A DNA stretch of 64,000 nt from Phycomyces blakesleeanus NRRL 1555(-) (lineage: Eukaryota; Mucoromycota; Mucoromycetes; Mucorales; Phycomycetaceae). The position numbers were made by a program, and so were the translations under genes. Location: contig NW_017265135.1 of assembly GCF_001638985.1 (NCBI RefSeq), forward strand, positions 487,223 through 551,222, written 5' to 3'. Below the pieces are notes generated by a model, which did no database searches, had not been told where the DNA came from, and worked only from the letters and a program-made list of their open reading frames with translations. How positions within the stretch are numbered: the stretch's first letter is position 1; every line of letters starts with the position of its first letter. Below are positions 14,397 through 26,200 of this stretch, in pieces.

Positions 14397-14560
14397 TATG
14401 GGGCTTCTCAAGCGCCCGACAAGACCCAAAAGTTTGTCCAGGCGAAAAGTGAAATCCAAAGTTTTGTCCAAAGATTACTAATTTTGGAAACTCTGGTCAA
14501 TTCGTATAAGGAAATCCTGGACAAACTTTTGGGTCTTGTCGGGCGCTTGAGAAGCCCCTA
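14397..14560. mobile_element. Foldback MITE with 43-bp perfect inverted arms
   Basis: The left arm (14400-14442) and right arm (14516-14558) are exact reverse complements over 43 bp, separated by a 73-bp spacer. TA dinucleotides sit at the outer edges (14397-14398 and 14559-14560), consistent with a Tc1/mariner-type insertion. A subterminal motif AAAGTTTGTCCA in the left arm recurs as AAAGTTTTGTCCA in the spacer, resembling iterated transposase-binding sites. The arms are GC-richer than the flanks. There is no coding capacity. The arms differ from the termini of the Tc1-like copy 420 bp to the right, so it belongs to another family. Confidence 0.75.
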
Positions 14561-14570
14561 TGATACCTAG

Positions 14571-14622
14571 TTTGGTTTTGGATATATCGAGTTTGATCGA
14601 TTAAAAAAAAACCAAAACCAAA
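14571..14622. repeat. Short inverted repeat (hairpin)
   Basis: TTTGGTTTTGG (14571-14581) pairs exactly with CCAAAACCAAA (14612-14622), leaving a 30-nt loop. It lies just outside the foldback MITE. Confidence 0.7.
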
Positions 14623-14978
14623 TAAAAATGACATATTTAACAATCTTTTCTTTACTATAATTAAATAATAATAATAATATATATATATATACCAAAGGGA
14701 TTTGAAATAAACATCTCTTTCAAGGACCTGATGGAAAAAGGATCTTAAGAGATTGTATGTCATCTATATTGACTTTATGTAAGGAAGCATATCCCATTGC
14801 TTAAATCCACTGGACTTTGTACAAGACAAATATAGGAAGATTACGTTTAGGTTTGTTGATAAGCTTTCTTGGCAGAAAGATATAATCTTGTCCTGATGCC
14901 ATAATTATGAAAACAGTAGGACATTATAGGATATTAGGCTCTAATCCTCCGACCAGTCTAAAGCTATATATATATATA

Positions 14979-16323
14979 CAGACCCATACAATAAATGAAA
15001 GAAAAAAGTTTAAACTCAACTAAATAGAACATCTTTAATGCAAAGTTGTTGTGCTTTTTTTAAAAACTCTTCTCATTTAAATCTCACAATGTCTCAGCAA
15101 ATCAATAAAAGTATTCCTAAGAAACGAAAAGAGATTTTAGACTATGAAAAAGGACTTATTATCGGTGGTGCTCTCCATAATATTTCATTGACTGCCATTT
15201 CGGAGAAGACAGGCATACCCATGACAACTGTACATAGCACAGTTCAAAGATGGAAACAGAATGGCACGCCATTAACAGAAAAACGCCAAGGACGTCCATC
15301 AATTTTGGGTGAGAGAGATTTACGCCAGCTTAAAAACGAAATGAATAAAGATCGTAATGCCACACTTGGAGAACTCACAAACGCCATGAGACTCATGATT
15401 GGCAAGTACATTTGCAAGAATACCATCCGCAAAGCTATTCGTAAGATCGGAATGTCTTCTTGCCATCCTGTGTTTAAGCCAAGGCTATCCAGAACACATA
15501 AAAAGAAACGATTGTTGTTTACTAAACGTTGCAAAGAAACCAATCAAAGATGGGATCGTGTGATTTGGAGCGATGAGTCTCGCTTTATGGTTTTCCCAAA
15601 GGATGGAAACCTTAGAATTTGGCGCTTTCCTCTAGAGAAGTTCAAGTATGATTGTATCATGCCTAGAGTACAGTTTGGAGGTGGTTCGGTGATGGTTTGG
15701 GGCTGTGTGTGGGCAGGAGGAGTAGGCCCACTAAAAACGATTATTAACAGCCTTGACCAATTTGGCTATATAAACCTTTTGGAAAGAAAGTTGCTCCCAT
15801 TTTATGGTCGCCTAAGTGAAATACATGACGGGGAGTTTATTTACCAAGAAGACAATGCTCCTTGTCATAAGTCAAAACTTGTTGAGAACTGGAAAAAGAC
15901 CCATAATGTACCAATAATGGAATGGCCGCCAAATAGCCCAGATCTCAGTCCTATTGAGAACCTATGGGCTCATTTGGGTCGGATGGTAAGGGCAAGAGTA
16001 CCAGCTCCAAGAACTATTAAGGAGCTAGACAAGGTTATCCATGAAGAATGGAAGAAAATACTGGTTGCAGTATGCAAGGCCTACTGCATGTCTATGCCAA
16101 CTCGCATAGCCCGTATGAAGAAAGCCCGTGGTGATGTTACTAAATATTAAACTTTCAATAAAAGTTATTTTTCTTAATATTTAAAGGTTATATATTCTTA
16201 TTCCAATGATTTTGAAAGTGGTTTCTTAAGTAAAAGTAGACAAACAATGAAGAGAGAGTTAAGGATGTTATTTTTTCACTTTGGCGGAAGCTAAAATTTT
16301 CTTTCATTTAATTGATGAGACTG
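14979..16323 (+). mobile_element. Complete Tc1-like DNA transposon
   Basis: A 1345-bp element bounded by imperfect terminal inverted repeats: 22 of 27 positions match between 14979-15005 and the reverse complement of 16297-16323, and both ends begin CAG. TA dinucleotides flank both ends (14977-14978 and 16324-16325), the classic Tc1/mariner target duplication. The interior holds one uninterrupted transposase frame (15038-16150) and a polyadenylation hexamer AATAAA at about 16157-16162. The size and layout match typical 1.3-1.6 kb Tc1 elements. The intact frame and recognisable ends suggest recent activity. Confidence 0.88.
15038..16150 (+). CDS. Tc1-family transposase, DD34E type
   Basis: Cut-and-paste transposase that binds the element's inverted repeats and inserts at TA. 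It is uninterrupted, 370 residues from the first ATG or 353 from the internal ATG at 15089; the second is closer to the family norm of about 340-350. The N-terminal part holds a helix-turn-helix DNA-binding region (about residues 35-75) and a GRPS segment like the family's AT-hook-type linker. The catalytic acids are in WSDESRF, QEDNAPCH and SPDLSPIENLW; the second Asp and the Glu are separated by 34 residues, the Tc1 signature. Basic clusters near the N-terminus could be nuclear localisation signals. No stop, frameshift or missing catalytic residue is seen. Confidence 0.95.
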   Translation: MQSCCAFFKNSSHLNLTMSQQINKSIPKKRKEILDYEKGLIIGGALHNISLTAISEKTGIPMTTVHSTVQRWKQNGTPLTEKRQGRPSILGERDLRQLKNEMNKDRNATLGELTNAMRLMIGKYICKNTIRKAIRKIGMSSCHPVFKPRLSRTHKKKRLLFTKRCKETNQRWDRVIWSDESRFMVFPKDGNLRIWRFPLEKFKYDCIMPRVQFGGGSVMVWGCVWAGGVGPLKTIINSLDQFGYINLLERKLLPFYGRLSEIHDGEFIYQEDNAPCHKSKLVENWKKTHNVPIMEWPPNSPDLSPIENLWAHLGRMVRARVPAPRTIKELDKVIHEEWKKILVAVCKAYCMSMPTRIARMKKARGDVTKY

Positions 16324-16325
16324 TA

Positions 16326-18051
16326 TATATATATTATCAAATGTTTATATTCATACATGACGCTCAGTGTCCCTATTCAATTTTGCTTAGCTACACTGCT
16401 GATATTAGTTCATTAGAATATCCCTCAATTTCTCTCTTTCTATGGATGTGAGTAGTATTTAAGTAAGTGAATAGTGGGTGTTTGAGTTTGTGTCTGTGTT
16501 CGCGCTAAGCATCGTACAACAAAGACTTTTTTTTATTTTATTTTTATCTTCTGTTTAGCGCAGCTGGTCTATTAAACTCCTAATTCCAACCAAAACAGAT
16601 GAGGTATATTTTTGTACTTTTCTCTTTTTATATATAAAAAGCAAGAGTAAAATAGAAAATCAGTAAGATCTGTTTTTGTTTTGGTACTCCTTGAATTTAT
16701 TATTCATTATTATTATCATCATTAAAGGCTGCGGATCTTTCTCCATTTTCTAGGCAAAAAGGTAATATTTATAAGAAGTTGCTACACACAGGTTTCTTCC
16801 TTTCTAATGATATTATACTGTGTCACATTTTCTTTTGATACAATTAATTAGAGGATTTATAATGCAGGACTTTTTATATATAACATTTGTGTGTGTGTGT
16901 GTGTATAGTGATAGATAATTGTTAATAATCTGAAAAAAAATGTATGCATGCAAGTTTCCTTAAGAATAAAGAAATGCGTGTATGTGCAATGACATTGATA
17001 ATTCACAAGGTCTGAACAAGTGCTATTAGTATTGCCGTGCATTCTATTGTATCACCTAGAAAACAATCATTATAATTATAATAAAACAAAAACACACTAT
17101 ATAATAATAATAATAATATACTCAGCAATTACGGTGATAATATTTATAAAGCCCTCGCACAAAGACACATACACATGCACACATTCATAAAGAAGTAGTA
17201 ATAGTAGTAGTAGTAGTAGTGATAGTAATAATATAAGGTGCTGATGAAGATTACAGGAGTGTGTATTGTAAAAGAATAGTAGTCGAGATTTATTACATTC
17301 ACGTGATATATACACACAATACACGTACAAGTTTATCCATTTTGTAATTATACAGGTTATTTAAATACCGTATATTCACAAAATAGAACCTATTGCTCTA
17401 AATAAAATCCAATATTTCAATTATATTACAGTTCTATTTAGGCACATAGATACATAAGCGTACACAGTGCAATAATGATATATAGATAGATAGAGAACAA
17501 CCAAAGATACCTAGAGTCAACAATATTCAACAATTTCTTCTTTCACTTTCACTTTCTTTATTAAGCAGGTAGAAAACTATATCGATTTTTATTAGGGACG
17601 GCTAAATATAGAAAAATAGAGGAAAATAGATAATTATACTTTATATAGAAATAGAAATAAAAGATATTTACACACTATCGTTATTTTCATTATTATTATT
17701 ATTATTTTGTCCGTTTTTATTCAGTAAAATATCCATATATATATCCATATATATATATATATATATATATAATGTGTACAGAAAGTGATTATAATATACA
17801 TAATTTTAATAATAAATAAAGACCAAAGCAGTTAAAAGAAGAGGAAGAAGAAAAAAGAGTAAAAGAACAGGTGTGTACATATATATGTGTGTATATAATA
17901 ATATTAATAAAGATGTGTAATTAAACAGCAACAAGAAAGAAAAAATAAAGAGGGTGTATAGTACAGTACAGCAAGAAACATCATTTATATGTATGTATGC
18001 GTGTTTTCTTCATCATCATCATCTTCTTCTTAGTGTATAGTAAACATGGTT
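16326..18051. other. AT-rich intergenic DNA, no gene recognised
   Basis: Simple repeats only, including a (TA)n run at about 17746-17771, a (TAG)n run near 17204-17219 and (TG)n near 16887-16905. It ends at the 3' end of the aspartic protease. Confidence 0.6.
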
Positions 18052-19767
18052 TTACAAAGACGTCAAGAGAGAACCAGTAATACCAAGTACAGAAATTAAT
18101 AGTCCCAAAGTCAAAGTTGGATTAGCTCCAGATTTGGCACTCGAACCCGATGATGATGATGACGATGATGATGGTGTATTAGACGAGCTCGTTCCTCCAC
18201 TCTTTCCGTTGACACTGCCGCCGACTCCATTTGCTGCAGCGATACCAATGCGCTGGTTTCCAATGTCAAACACAAGGTATGCACTTCTGAGGATAGAGTC
18301 ACCAAAGAGGTACATTGAGAACGAGCCGCCGCTCGATGAAGAGCTGCTGGGAGCAATACCAAAAATACAGACCGACGCCTTTTCTGGGGTATCTGCGTCG
18401 ACGGGAATGATTAGATTTGCGCCAGGTACATTGAGGGTGACGGGACTAGACATCGTTTTCCCGGTGGTTGACATCTGAAGTTGAACGGTGACGGTTGATG
18501 AGACGGCATTACAGTCAACCATGTATGTTCCAGAAGAGGAATCGAGACGGTATCCGTTCGAGCCTGCGACGCTACTGACGATTGCCTTGGCCATGGCCTG
18601 TGGGAGGTATGTCAGGGTAGTTCCGGTGTCGAAGATAAAGGCTGAAATGGAGCCCATTCCAACGTCTGTGGTGGTTGTTCCACTAATTAGCGAGATGCCT
18701 TGTCCGTAGACCATCCAGTAGTAGTAGCCCTTGTAAGCATTTGCCGAGCTTCCAAGAGAACTCAGGGACGTGGTCGAGGTCGAGCTTAGTGCTGCGACGG
18801 GAAGATAGACAATGTCGCCAGTGTACTTTGAGGTGTCGACGCCGCCGATGATCAGCTCGCCAGCCCAACCGGTCGAGCTTGCGGTGTTCATGTAGATTGA
18901 GAATACGGGGTCTGTAATGAGTTTCTGGTCGACCATATTGAAGATAAGCGGGTAATATGCTACTCCGTCTGCGCCTGCAGAGGTGGTCAGTAGGGGGAAA
19001 CCCATGCCAAGGATGCCGTTGCCGACGGTGTCAGAGTTGCTGGCCAGATCGGAGCTAGAGGAACTAGTCTGAGAACTGACGCCAATTGTGGTGGGATTAG
19101 TCAGGATGTTATTTGTTGAGCTAGCCAGACCGAATTGTTGGTTTTGTACTTGAACACCTGCAATTGTGACAGTATCTGTGACAAATGTGCCGTTTACGTT
19201 TCCTATACCATATGTGATTTCGAAGTTTTGGCTAAGGGACTTGAAGCTAGATGATGCTGACTGATCAAATCGAGTGTAAGGACAGGTGTTCTGAGGGCAT
19301 TGTGTAGAAGGAACCCACAAATCAGCACTAAAGAATAATAATTTAGTATGGTGATGATGATGATATTAGGATGATGATTTTGGTGATACATTTAATTTCC
19401 AATACTTCTTTTTTTCTTCTATATATATACACATATACATATATACATATTTGTACACTTTTATACGACTAGCTTATAATTTATTTTTATTTATTTTTTA
19501 CCTTCCAGTGTCAAGTGTGACTGTAAAATTTTGTGCAGGTGTTCCTACACTCAGTTGAACGAGATATTGAGAGCCATCGTCATTGTACAGTGGAGCTTCT
19601 GCTGGATCTCGCTTGAAGAGGTGTATATTGCGTTTCTGGGTGATAATATCCTTTGAGTTTGGGTTGCGAATAAGCGGCAGACGTATGACTTGTGGAGAGT
19701 GTTTAACAGTAGCAGCATTTACTGCGACAGCTCCTAGACAGAGAAGGATAGAGGTTGATAGATGCAT
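18052..19767 (-). CDS. Secreted, probably GPI-anchored pepsin-like aspartic protease
   Basis: Exons 19767-19502 and 19327-18052 give 513 residues. A signal peptide (MHLSTSILLCLGAVAVNA) is followed by a propeptide ending near the dibasic LFKR site, then the A1 peptidase domain. The two catalytic motifs are DTGS at residues 86-89, split by the intron, and DTGT starting at Asp322. A Ser/Gly-rich linker near the C-terminus and a final hydrophobic stretch of about 22 residues are the hallmarks of a GPI-anchor signal, as in yapsin-type proteases of the fungal cell surface. Secretory proteolysis at the cell wall or membrane is inferred; substrates are unknown. The upstream flank has a long purine-rich tract (about 19850-19890). 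Confidence 0.94.
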
Positions 19768-21133
19768 ATTAAGATATAATGATAATGAGAATGAGAATGA
19801 AAATGAAAATAGCCTTAAAGAAGAAGTGTAAAAGAGTAGAGTGTAGAATGAATAGAGAAGAGAAGAGAGAAAGAGAAAGAGACGAAGAAATAGATTAAAT
19901 TTATATACGAAATGTTGGGCAACATGAAATTAGATAACTTTCTCTATAATATATACTGCTATTTAAGGCACATTGTCCCGTGGTTTCTAGACTGTATTTT
20001 GTTATTGTGATATTGCGGCCGGAGTCGTAAATAATCACACACGAAAGAATTGAAAAAGAAAATAAAAAAATAAGCTTTAATGCAAAGTTTAGCTAATGAC
20101 TGTTTCAATCTCTAGCACAAAGAAAATACATTGTAGATATAGAGATAAATAGATAAATAAATAGCATGCCAAATTATGCCCTAGATTCCTATTTTTTCTT
20201 TTCTTTTTTACAAGAATATATGTATAAAATAAAAGCCTATGATCAAATCTTGGCAAAAATTGAAACAAATTATATACCCATGTGTATATGCTGTATGTAT
20301 TAAGTAGTAAGTTAGTGTACGTATGATTTTGTTTCATATTCTACTTATTTATTTATTTATTTGTGTATATTTCCTGTTTTCTGTCAATTATAAATATAAA
20401 CTTGTTTATATATAAATAACATCATAAAAAGTAATAATGCCAAGAAAAATGTCTATATATTTATATAAGTATATAAATATAAAGTATTTTTTATCATTGG
20501 ATTTATAAACTCAGATATGTATTCTCCACAGTGACACTATTACTTGCATAATAAATAAATAGAATATAAATAATCATAAGAACTGGCATAAATGATGACG
20601 TATAAAAAGGTATGACAACCCTTTGAATTGACACAGATTAGATCACTCAAGCCTTCTGTCTTGCAATAATTTGTATGAATGCCCTTTTTTATTATTATTT
20701 TTATTAAATGACTGTAGTCAAGACGGACAAAATAAGATATGTGTTTGTCGTTTGACGTTTGATGTTTAATGTGTATTGTATATTGTAGAGTGTATATAAT
20801 TTACAAAGAACGCTTCTTATTGTTCGTCCACAAAGAAAGAACAGATTCTTAGCAACAGGAAAGGAAGTTGAAGTAAAAAAAAAAGGGGAGGGGAATATTA
20901 CTTTGTAAGCCAATGACACACGCAACACTGAAGCAATGACACCCAAAGGCAAAAGATAAATGTAAAGAATAAAAGGAAGGAGGTAGTTGTATATAACAAA
21001 TACTTCTTTTGAGAGTCTCTTTGTCTTTGTTTTTGTCTTTGTCGTTGTTGGTGCTTGGTGATGCTTGGTGGTGTTGTTTGATGTACATCAAAGATATATT
21101 TTGTGTATTTTGCGCGATTCATATATTCTTGCT
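19768..21133. other. Intergenic, no gene recognised
   Basis: AT-rich DNA with purine-rich simple sequence next to the protease start. Small frames at 20.7-21.1 kb are low-complexity and not supported. Confidence 0.55.
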
Positions 21134-22370
21134 TTAGTCAAAGAGGATACCTACCTCTTGTGCTAGTGATGTATCTGACAGCTTATCGGTCAGTTCGACA
21201 TTGTGTCCCATCACACCTTCATCAGACTCCTTTAGTTTTGACTGGTTGAAAGAGGTGCGCCGACGTCTGGTCACAACCCAAATAAGCTTATTCACAAAAG
21301 GACGGACTTTGCGGACAATGTCTTCACCATCATCCAGCTCCCAGCCTCCTTCGATATGGATAGCCGGCTCAATGTGGCGGATGAGATGGATCTTGCCTTG
21401 TTCAGTGGAACAATAGAGGATCCGGCGGCTGTCAATAAGCCGGGGACCTACGAGACTGGCGTTCTCAAGCAGTTTTTGGATCTGGTGACGTTCATCTTCA
21501 GAGTGGATGTGAATAATGAGATAAACTTCATTGGCCTGTGCCAATCTGAGTAATAAGATTGCCCCGTTTTCATGAAAGGCGTGGTTGGGGACATTGACGT
21601 CTGGTGAAGGGTTCCACAGAATAGTCTATTTATTTTAAATAAGATTGTATTAGCAAAACCCTTGATCACTACCATTCATTCGTTAATTTACTCGTTCACT
21701 TGCTCATATTTCATGAGTGAATGAATAAGTTATATACAGGAGGACGGGGGAAAAAGAAAATATTAAGGTGGACTTGCATTCTTCAGTGACAATGTAATCT
21801 TCTTCTTTGTCTTGCCTATCCTTGCTACCGATCGGACATTGCCTAGCAAACGTGATCCCCACCCTGCAGATGTGTTCTCACAAGGAGGGTTGGCGTTCTA
21901 TATTAACAATAAAACATCATCATTTTTCATGTGTTACTCCTTTTTTCTTCTTCTTCAAAATAATAACCAAAAAGTCTAAAGAAAATACTAATAAAAAAAA
22001 TGGGGGAGTGAAAGGAAGTAAAGGAAAGAAGGGAAGGGAAGGGGGCCTGCTTTTTATTATTATTTATCTTCTCTTGTCAGTTAAATCTAAAGCACTGGAT
22101 GAATATGGTTTATAAAACAAAGAATTAATGTATTACCCCTTCATCGGATAGACTGCTTCGGCTACTGCTTGTTCTTCGTAATGCTGACTTTTCCAAAGAT
22201 GATGATGATGATGAAGCCGAAGAGGAATCTTTGGCAAGTGCTCGTCGTCCACCGGGGGGAAAACGTCTGTACCAATAGAGAGCGAGGCTTATAAGTGCAA
22301 CAAATGAGGTTCCGCCTACTAGACGCAATAACCAGGTTGGGAAGGTTGGAACACGACTCGAGGATGGCAT
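21134..22370 (-). CDS. PEX22: Peroxisome assembly protein 22-like (Pex22-like peroxin)
   Basis: Pex22 anchors the ubiquitin-conjugating enzyme Pex4 at the peroxisomal membrane for receptor recycling. Model exons: 22370-22137, 21810-21778 (small, tentative start) and 21625-21134, giving about 252 residues. A single N-terminal transmembrane helix (about residues 12-33, ending WYRRFPP) precedes a Ser-rich linker and a globular domain with ITLSLKN, TILWNPSPDV and a conserved EVYLIIHIHSEDER strand. The middle exon is supported because it restores the ITLSLKN strand directly before TILWNPSPD; it then uses a GC donor (GCAAGT). The acceptor of that 33-nt exon could be shifted by 6-9 nt. The C-terminal tail is unlike known Pex22 and may be lineage-specific. 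Assignment rests on family resemblance recognised by eye. Confidence 0.68.
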
Positions 22371-23259
22371 ACTTGGTTTATATTTAGAGTCAAGATAGCA
22401 ATATCAATAGAAATAGTAGTGGTAGAAACAGCACTAAGGATAAGGACAAGAATAAGAAAGAAGGAAGAAAGAAGAAGATGAAAAAGAACTGGGGGAAATT
22501 ATAATATAAATATATATATAGTGTATTTGTATCTGTATATAATTTTATTAAGAAAAGAAGAAAGAAAGAAAAAAAAAAAAGGTTTAAAAAAGGCGGGGAA
22601 GACAAGCATGTGAAAATGCAATCCCATGTGCTTACATTTTGGAGCCCTGTGCCTTGTAAATACAACAGTCAATACACGCATACATAACATAACATAACAT
22701 AACATAACATACATACATTAAAATATATGCTGGTTTCTATAGAATACTTGTGTTGAAACCCCCCCTTTTTTTTTACTTGTTGTTATGTTTTAAGAAAATG
22801 ACTATTGTACATATACTCGTTGTATATATACAAATATATATGTGTGTGTTTCTTTACAACCTAAAAAGATTCTTTTTGTACAATTTATCCCTTTCAAACA
22901 AAAAAAAAAAGTCATCCCCACTCAAATCACTAATTCCCTTTTGGCTATTTGTCTGTAGTGGCTTTTGAATAACGATACCTAGTCACACATTTAACAGGGA
23001 CAAATTCTAATCTTTTTTTTTTTTTTATAGAAAATTGAAAAGCTACTGGATAAAGCCATCCGAAAAAAGAAAAAAAAAAAAAACTGAAAAACTGAGAAAC
23101 TGACTGACTGACTTATTAAGAGACAGAAAGAGAGAGAGCAAGACAAAAATCTCAAGGTCCCAAAAAAAAAAATTAAAAAATTAAAAAATTATTTAAAAGT
23201 CTTCTTCTTCCTCTTCCCTTTTTTATTATTTATTTATTTATTTATATAAATATTTCATA
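22371..23259. other. Divergent promoter region between PEX22-like and BMS1
   Basis: 889 bp separate two divergently transcribed genes. It contains an AACAT-type tandem repeat at about 22684-22707 and several A/T homopolymers. No gene is seen. Confidence 0.6.
22684..22712. repeat. (ATAAC)n minisatellite
   Basis: About five tandem ATAAC units grade into CATA repeats. Confidence 0.8.
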
Positions 23260-26200
23260 ATGGAAGACAAGACACACAAAGCGCACAACAAGAAGAAGGG
23301 AGGAAAGAAGGAAGCAAAGGCCGAGAATAAATTCACAAACTCAAAAAAGTCTAGCAACCCAAGGGTAATAATGAAAAAATAATAATTACTTTAATTAAAT
23401 AATAAAAAATAAAAAATAAAAATAAAATGAACTATTTAGAAACAATCGATCGCAATCCAACATTCACTTATTCTTTAATCCATTCACCAATAAACATAAA
23501 AAGGCATTCACTTTCCAAAGCGCCGGAAGAGCAGAAAAGACAGCCAGACGTAATAATGACAATGACCAAAAGAAACTCCATGTTCCAATGGTCGATCGCA
23601 CACCAATCGAGTCACCTCCCGTTGTGATTGCAGTAGTCGGTCCACCCAACGTAAGCAACATAACATTGCTTCTTTTTTTTTTTAAAAAAAAAAAGGAGGA
23701 TTAGCATTACAATTACCTTTTGAAATTATTGAAAATCTGTAAATGTATATTTATATCAACGTATTTTTTTTTATTTCTATTGTTGTTGTAGAGTGGCAAG
23801 TCAACCTTGATTCGATCGCTTGTGAAACGCTATACAAAGCACAACTTGGCTGAAATAAAAGGTCCTATTACGGTTGTCAGTGGAAAAAAGAGACGTTTGA
23901 CATTTATGGAGTGCGCCAACGATATGAACTCAATGATCGACGTTGCCAAGATTGCTGATTTGGTACTTTTGACAATTGATGCCAGTTTTGGATTTGAAAT
24001 GGTAAAGAGAACAAAAAGCCTTATAAATATAAATAAGCATTTGATTTAGTTACTGATATCCTAATTATGATTTTTTTTTAAAAAAAAAAAACACACACAC
24101 ACACACACAAAACAATCATTAGGAAACCTTTGAATTCCTCAACATTCTTCAATCCCATGGATTCCCCAAAGTCATGGGTGTCCTTACCCACCTTGACAAA
24201 TTCCGTAACAACAAGGCCCTTCGTCTCACCAAAAAGAAGCTCAAGCATCGTTTCTGGACCGAGATTTACGAAGGTGCAAAGCTGTTCTATCTGTCGGGTA
24301 TCATCAATGGAAAATATCCCAACATGGAAATCCAGAACTTGTCCCGCTTCATCTCAGTCATGAAGTTCCGCCCTCTCCTGTGGCGCAACACCCATCCTTA
24401 CGTCGTCGCAGATCGTGTCGAAGACTTGACTGATCCAGAACTCATCCACAGAAAACCCAATTGCGACAGAACAGTAACCTTGTACGGATATTTGCGTGGA
24501 ACAAATCTCAAGCCTAATATGCGAGTCCATATTCCCGGTGCAGGTGATCACGTATTGGCAGATGTGTCGGTCTTGCCTGATCCCTGTCCTTTACCAGACA
24601 AGGAACGCAAGCGCTTGGATGAAAAGTACAAGCTGATCTACGCACCGATGTCCGATGTCGGCGGTGTGATGTACGACAAGGATGCTGTGTACATTAATGT
24701 TCCCGGTCATTTTACAAAGAAGTCTGCATACGCACCAGCCGAGGAGCAGAACGGCCAGGAACAGGAGAATGAGGAGGAGGAGGAGCTTCCCTATGGCCAG
24801 GGTGAGAAGATGGTTATGGATCTTCAAGATGCCTCTGATACCTTTGCCGATCAGTTGGCAGATTCGGAATTGCGCATCTTTTCCAACTCTGCACCAGTCA
24901 GAGCTGGTGACATCACTGAACAAGTCCAAGACGATGACGAAGATGATGAAAAGATTAGCATTAGTGAATCTGTAGAACAAGATGATCAGGGTAGAACCAG
25001 ACGCAGGGCCGTCTTTGGTGACGCTGATCCCGAATTCGATGAAGATGATGAGGATGACGAAGACGAAGACGAGATGATGGAAAGCGGCGAAGAGTCAGAC
25101 GCAGATGTACCTCAGCGTGGCACCGCACTTTCCAAGTTCGACACTCGCAACATCCGCAAAAAGGGTGAAAAGGAAGACAAGGAAGACGCAGAAGCCGAAG
25201 ACATTCAATTTGCTGACAGTGACAGTGAGTTTGGTCTTTCTGACGATGAGGAAATGATCAATGTCGATGGTCGTCTTCGTCGCCAGACCGATTCTGATGA
25301 TGATGAAGATGAAGATTTGGCTGGTGAATTACGCTGGAAGGCTGATCTCAAACAAAAGGCCACCAGTCTTTTCCACAACCATCGTCGCGTGAACCTCATG
25401 TCGCTCATCTACAACAAGCCCGAGTTGTCTCCTGAAGATATTGCCTCTGGAAACTACAACGAGAAAGAGGAATCTGACGAGTCTGAAAACGAAGAGGAGG
25501 AAGAGTTCTTCAAGCTCAAGTACGAAAACAACGACAAGGCCGTCGAAATCATTGATAGTTCTCGCCAGCAACCCGATGTAGATAATCTGGAGGTGTGGGA
25601 AGATGAAGATACGCTGGACTCCATTCGCAACCGATTCATCACAGGTGAAACTGGTGAGGATGGTGATGAAAAACTCGAAGGCGAAGAAGAAGAGGTGTTT
25701 GGTGACTTTGAAGATCTCGAGGACGAGGATGCCAATGGTAGTTCCAAGCAGGCAGAAGAGGAAGAAAAAGAGCAGGATCCTGTCGAAGCCGAGCGTGAGA
25801 GAATCGCCAAGCGAAAGGAACAGCTGAAGAAGAAGTTCAACGAAGAATTCGAGGATGAGGATGAAGGGCCAAAGATGGACTTTTATGAGACCAAGAAGGC
25901 CGAAATCGAAAAGCAGCTGATCATGAACCGTGCTGAATTCGAGAATGACGATTCCAACACTCGTGCTCTAGTTGAAGGTTACAGACCCGGAAGCTACGTG
26001 CGTCTTTTGATCAAGGAGATGCCTGCAGAGTTTATCCAAAACTTTGATCCTACTTACCCCGTTCTTGTTGGTGGTCTTTTGACATCTGAAGATCAGTTTG
26101 GTTTGGTACAAGTTCGTATTAAGCGTCACAGATGGCACAGAAAGATTCTCAAGACCAACGATCCTCTTATCTTCTCGATGGGCTGGAGACGATTCCAGAG

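Noticed and set aside
14227..14481. 84-residue plus frame over the foldback MITE
   Set aside because: Half of it is translated MITE arm and the rest is AT-rich DNA without coding signs.
21807..22115. 102-residue plus frame within the PEX22-like intron
   Set aside because: Low-complexity Lys/Phe-rich product; it lies antisense to the proposed small exon and intron.
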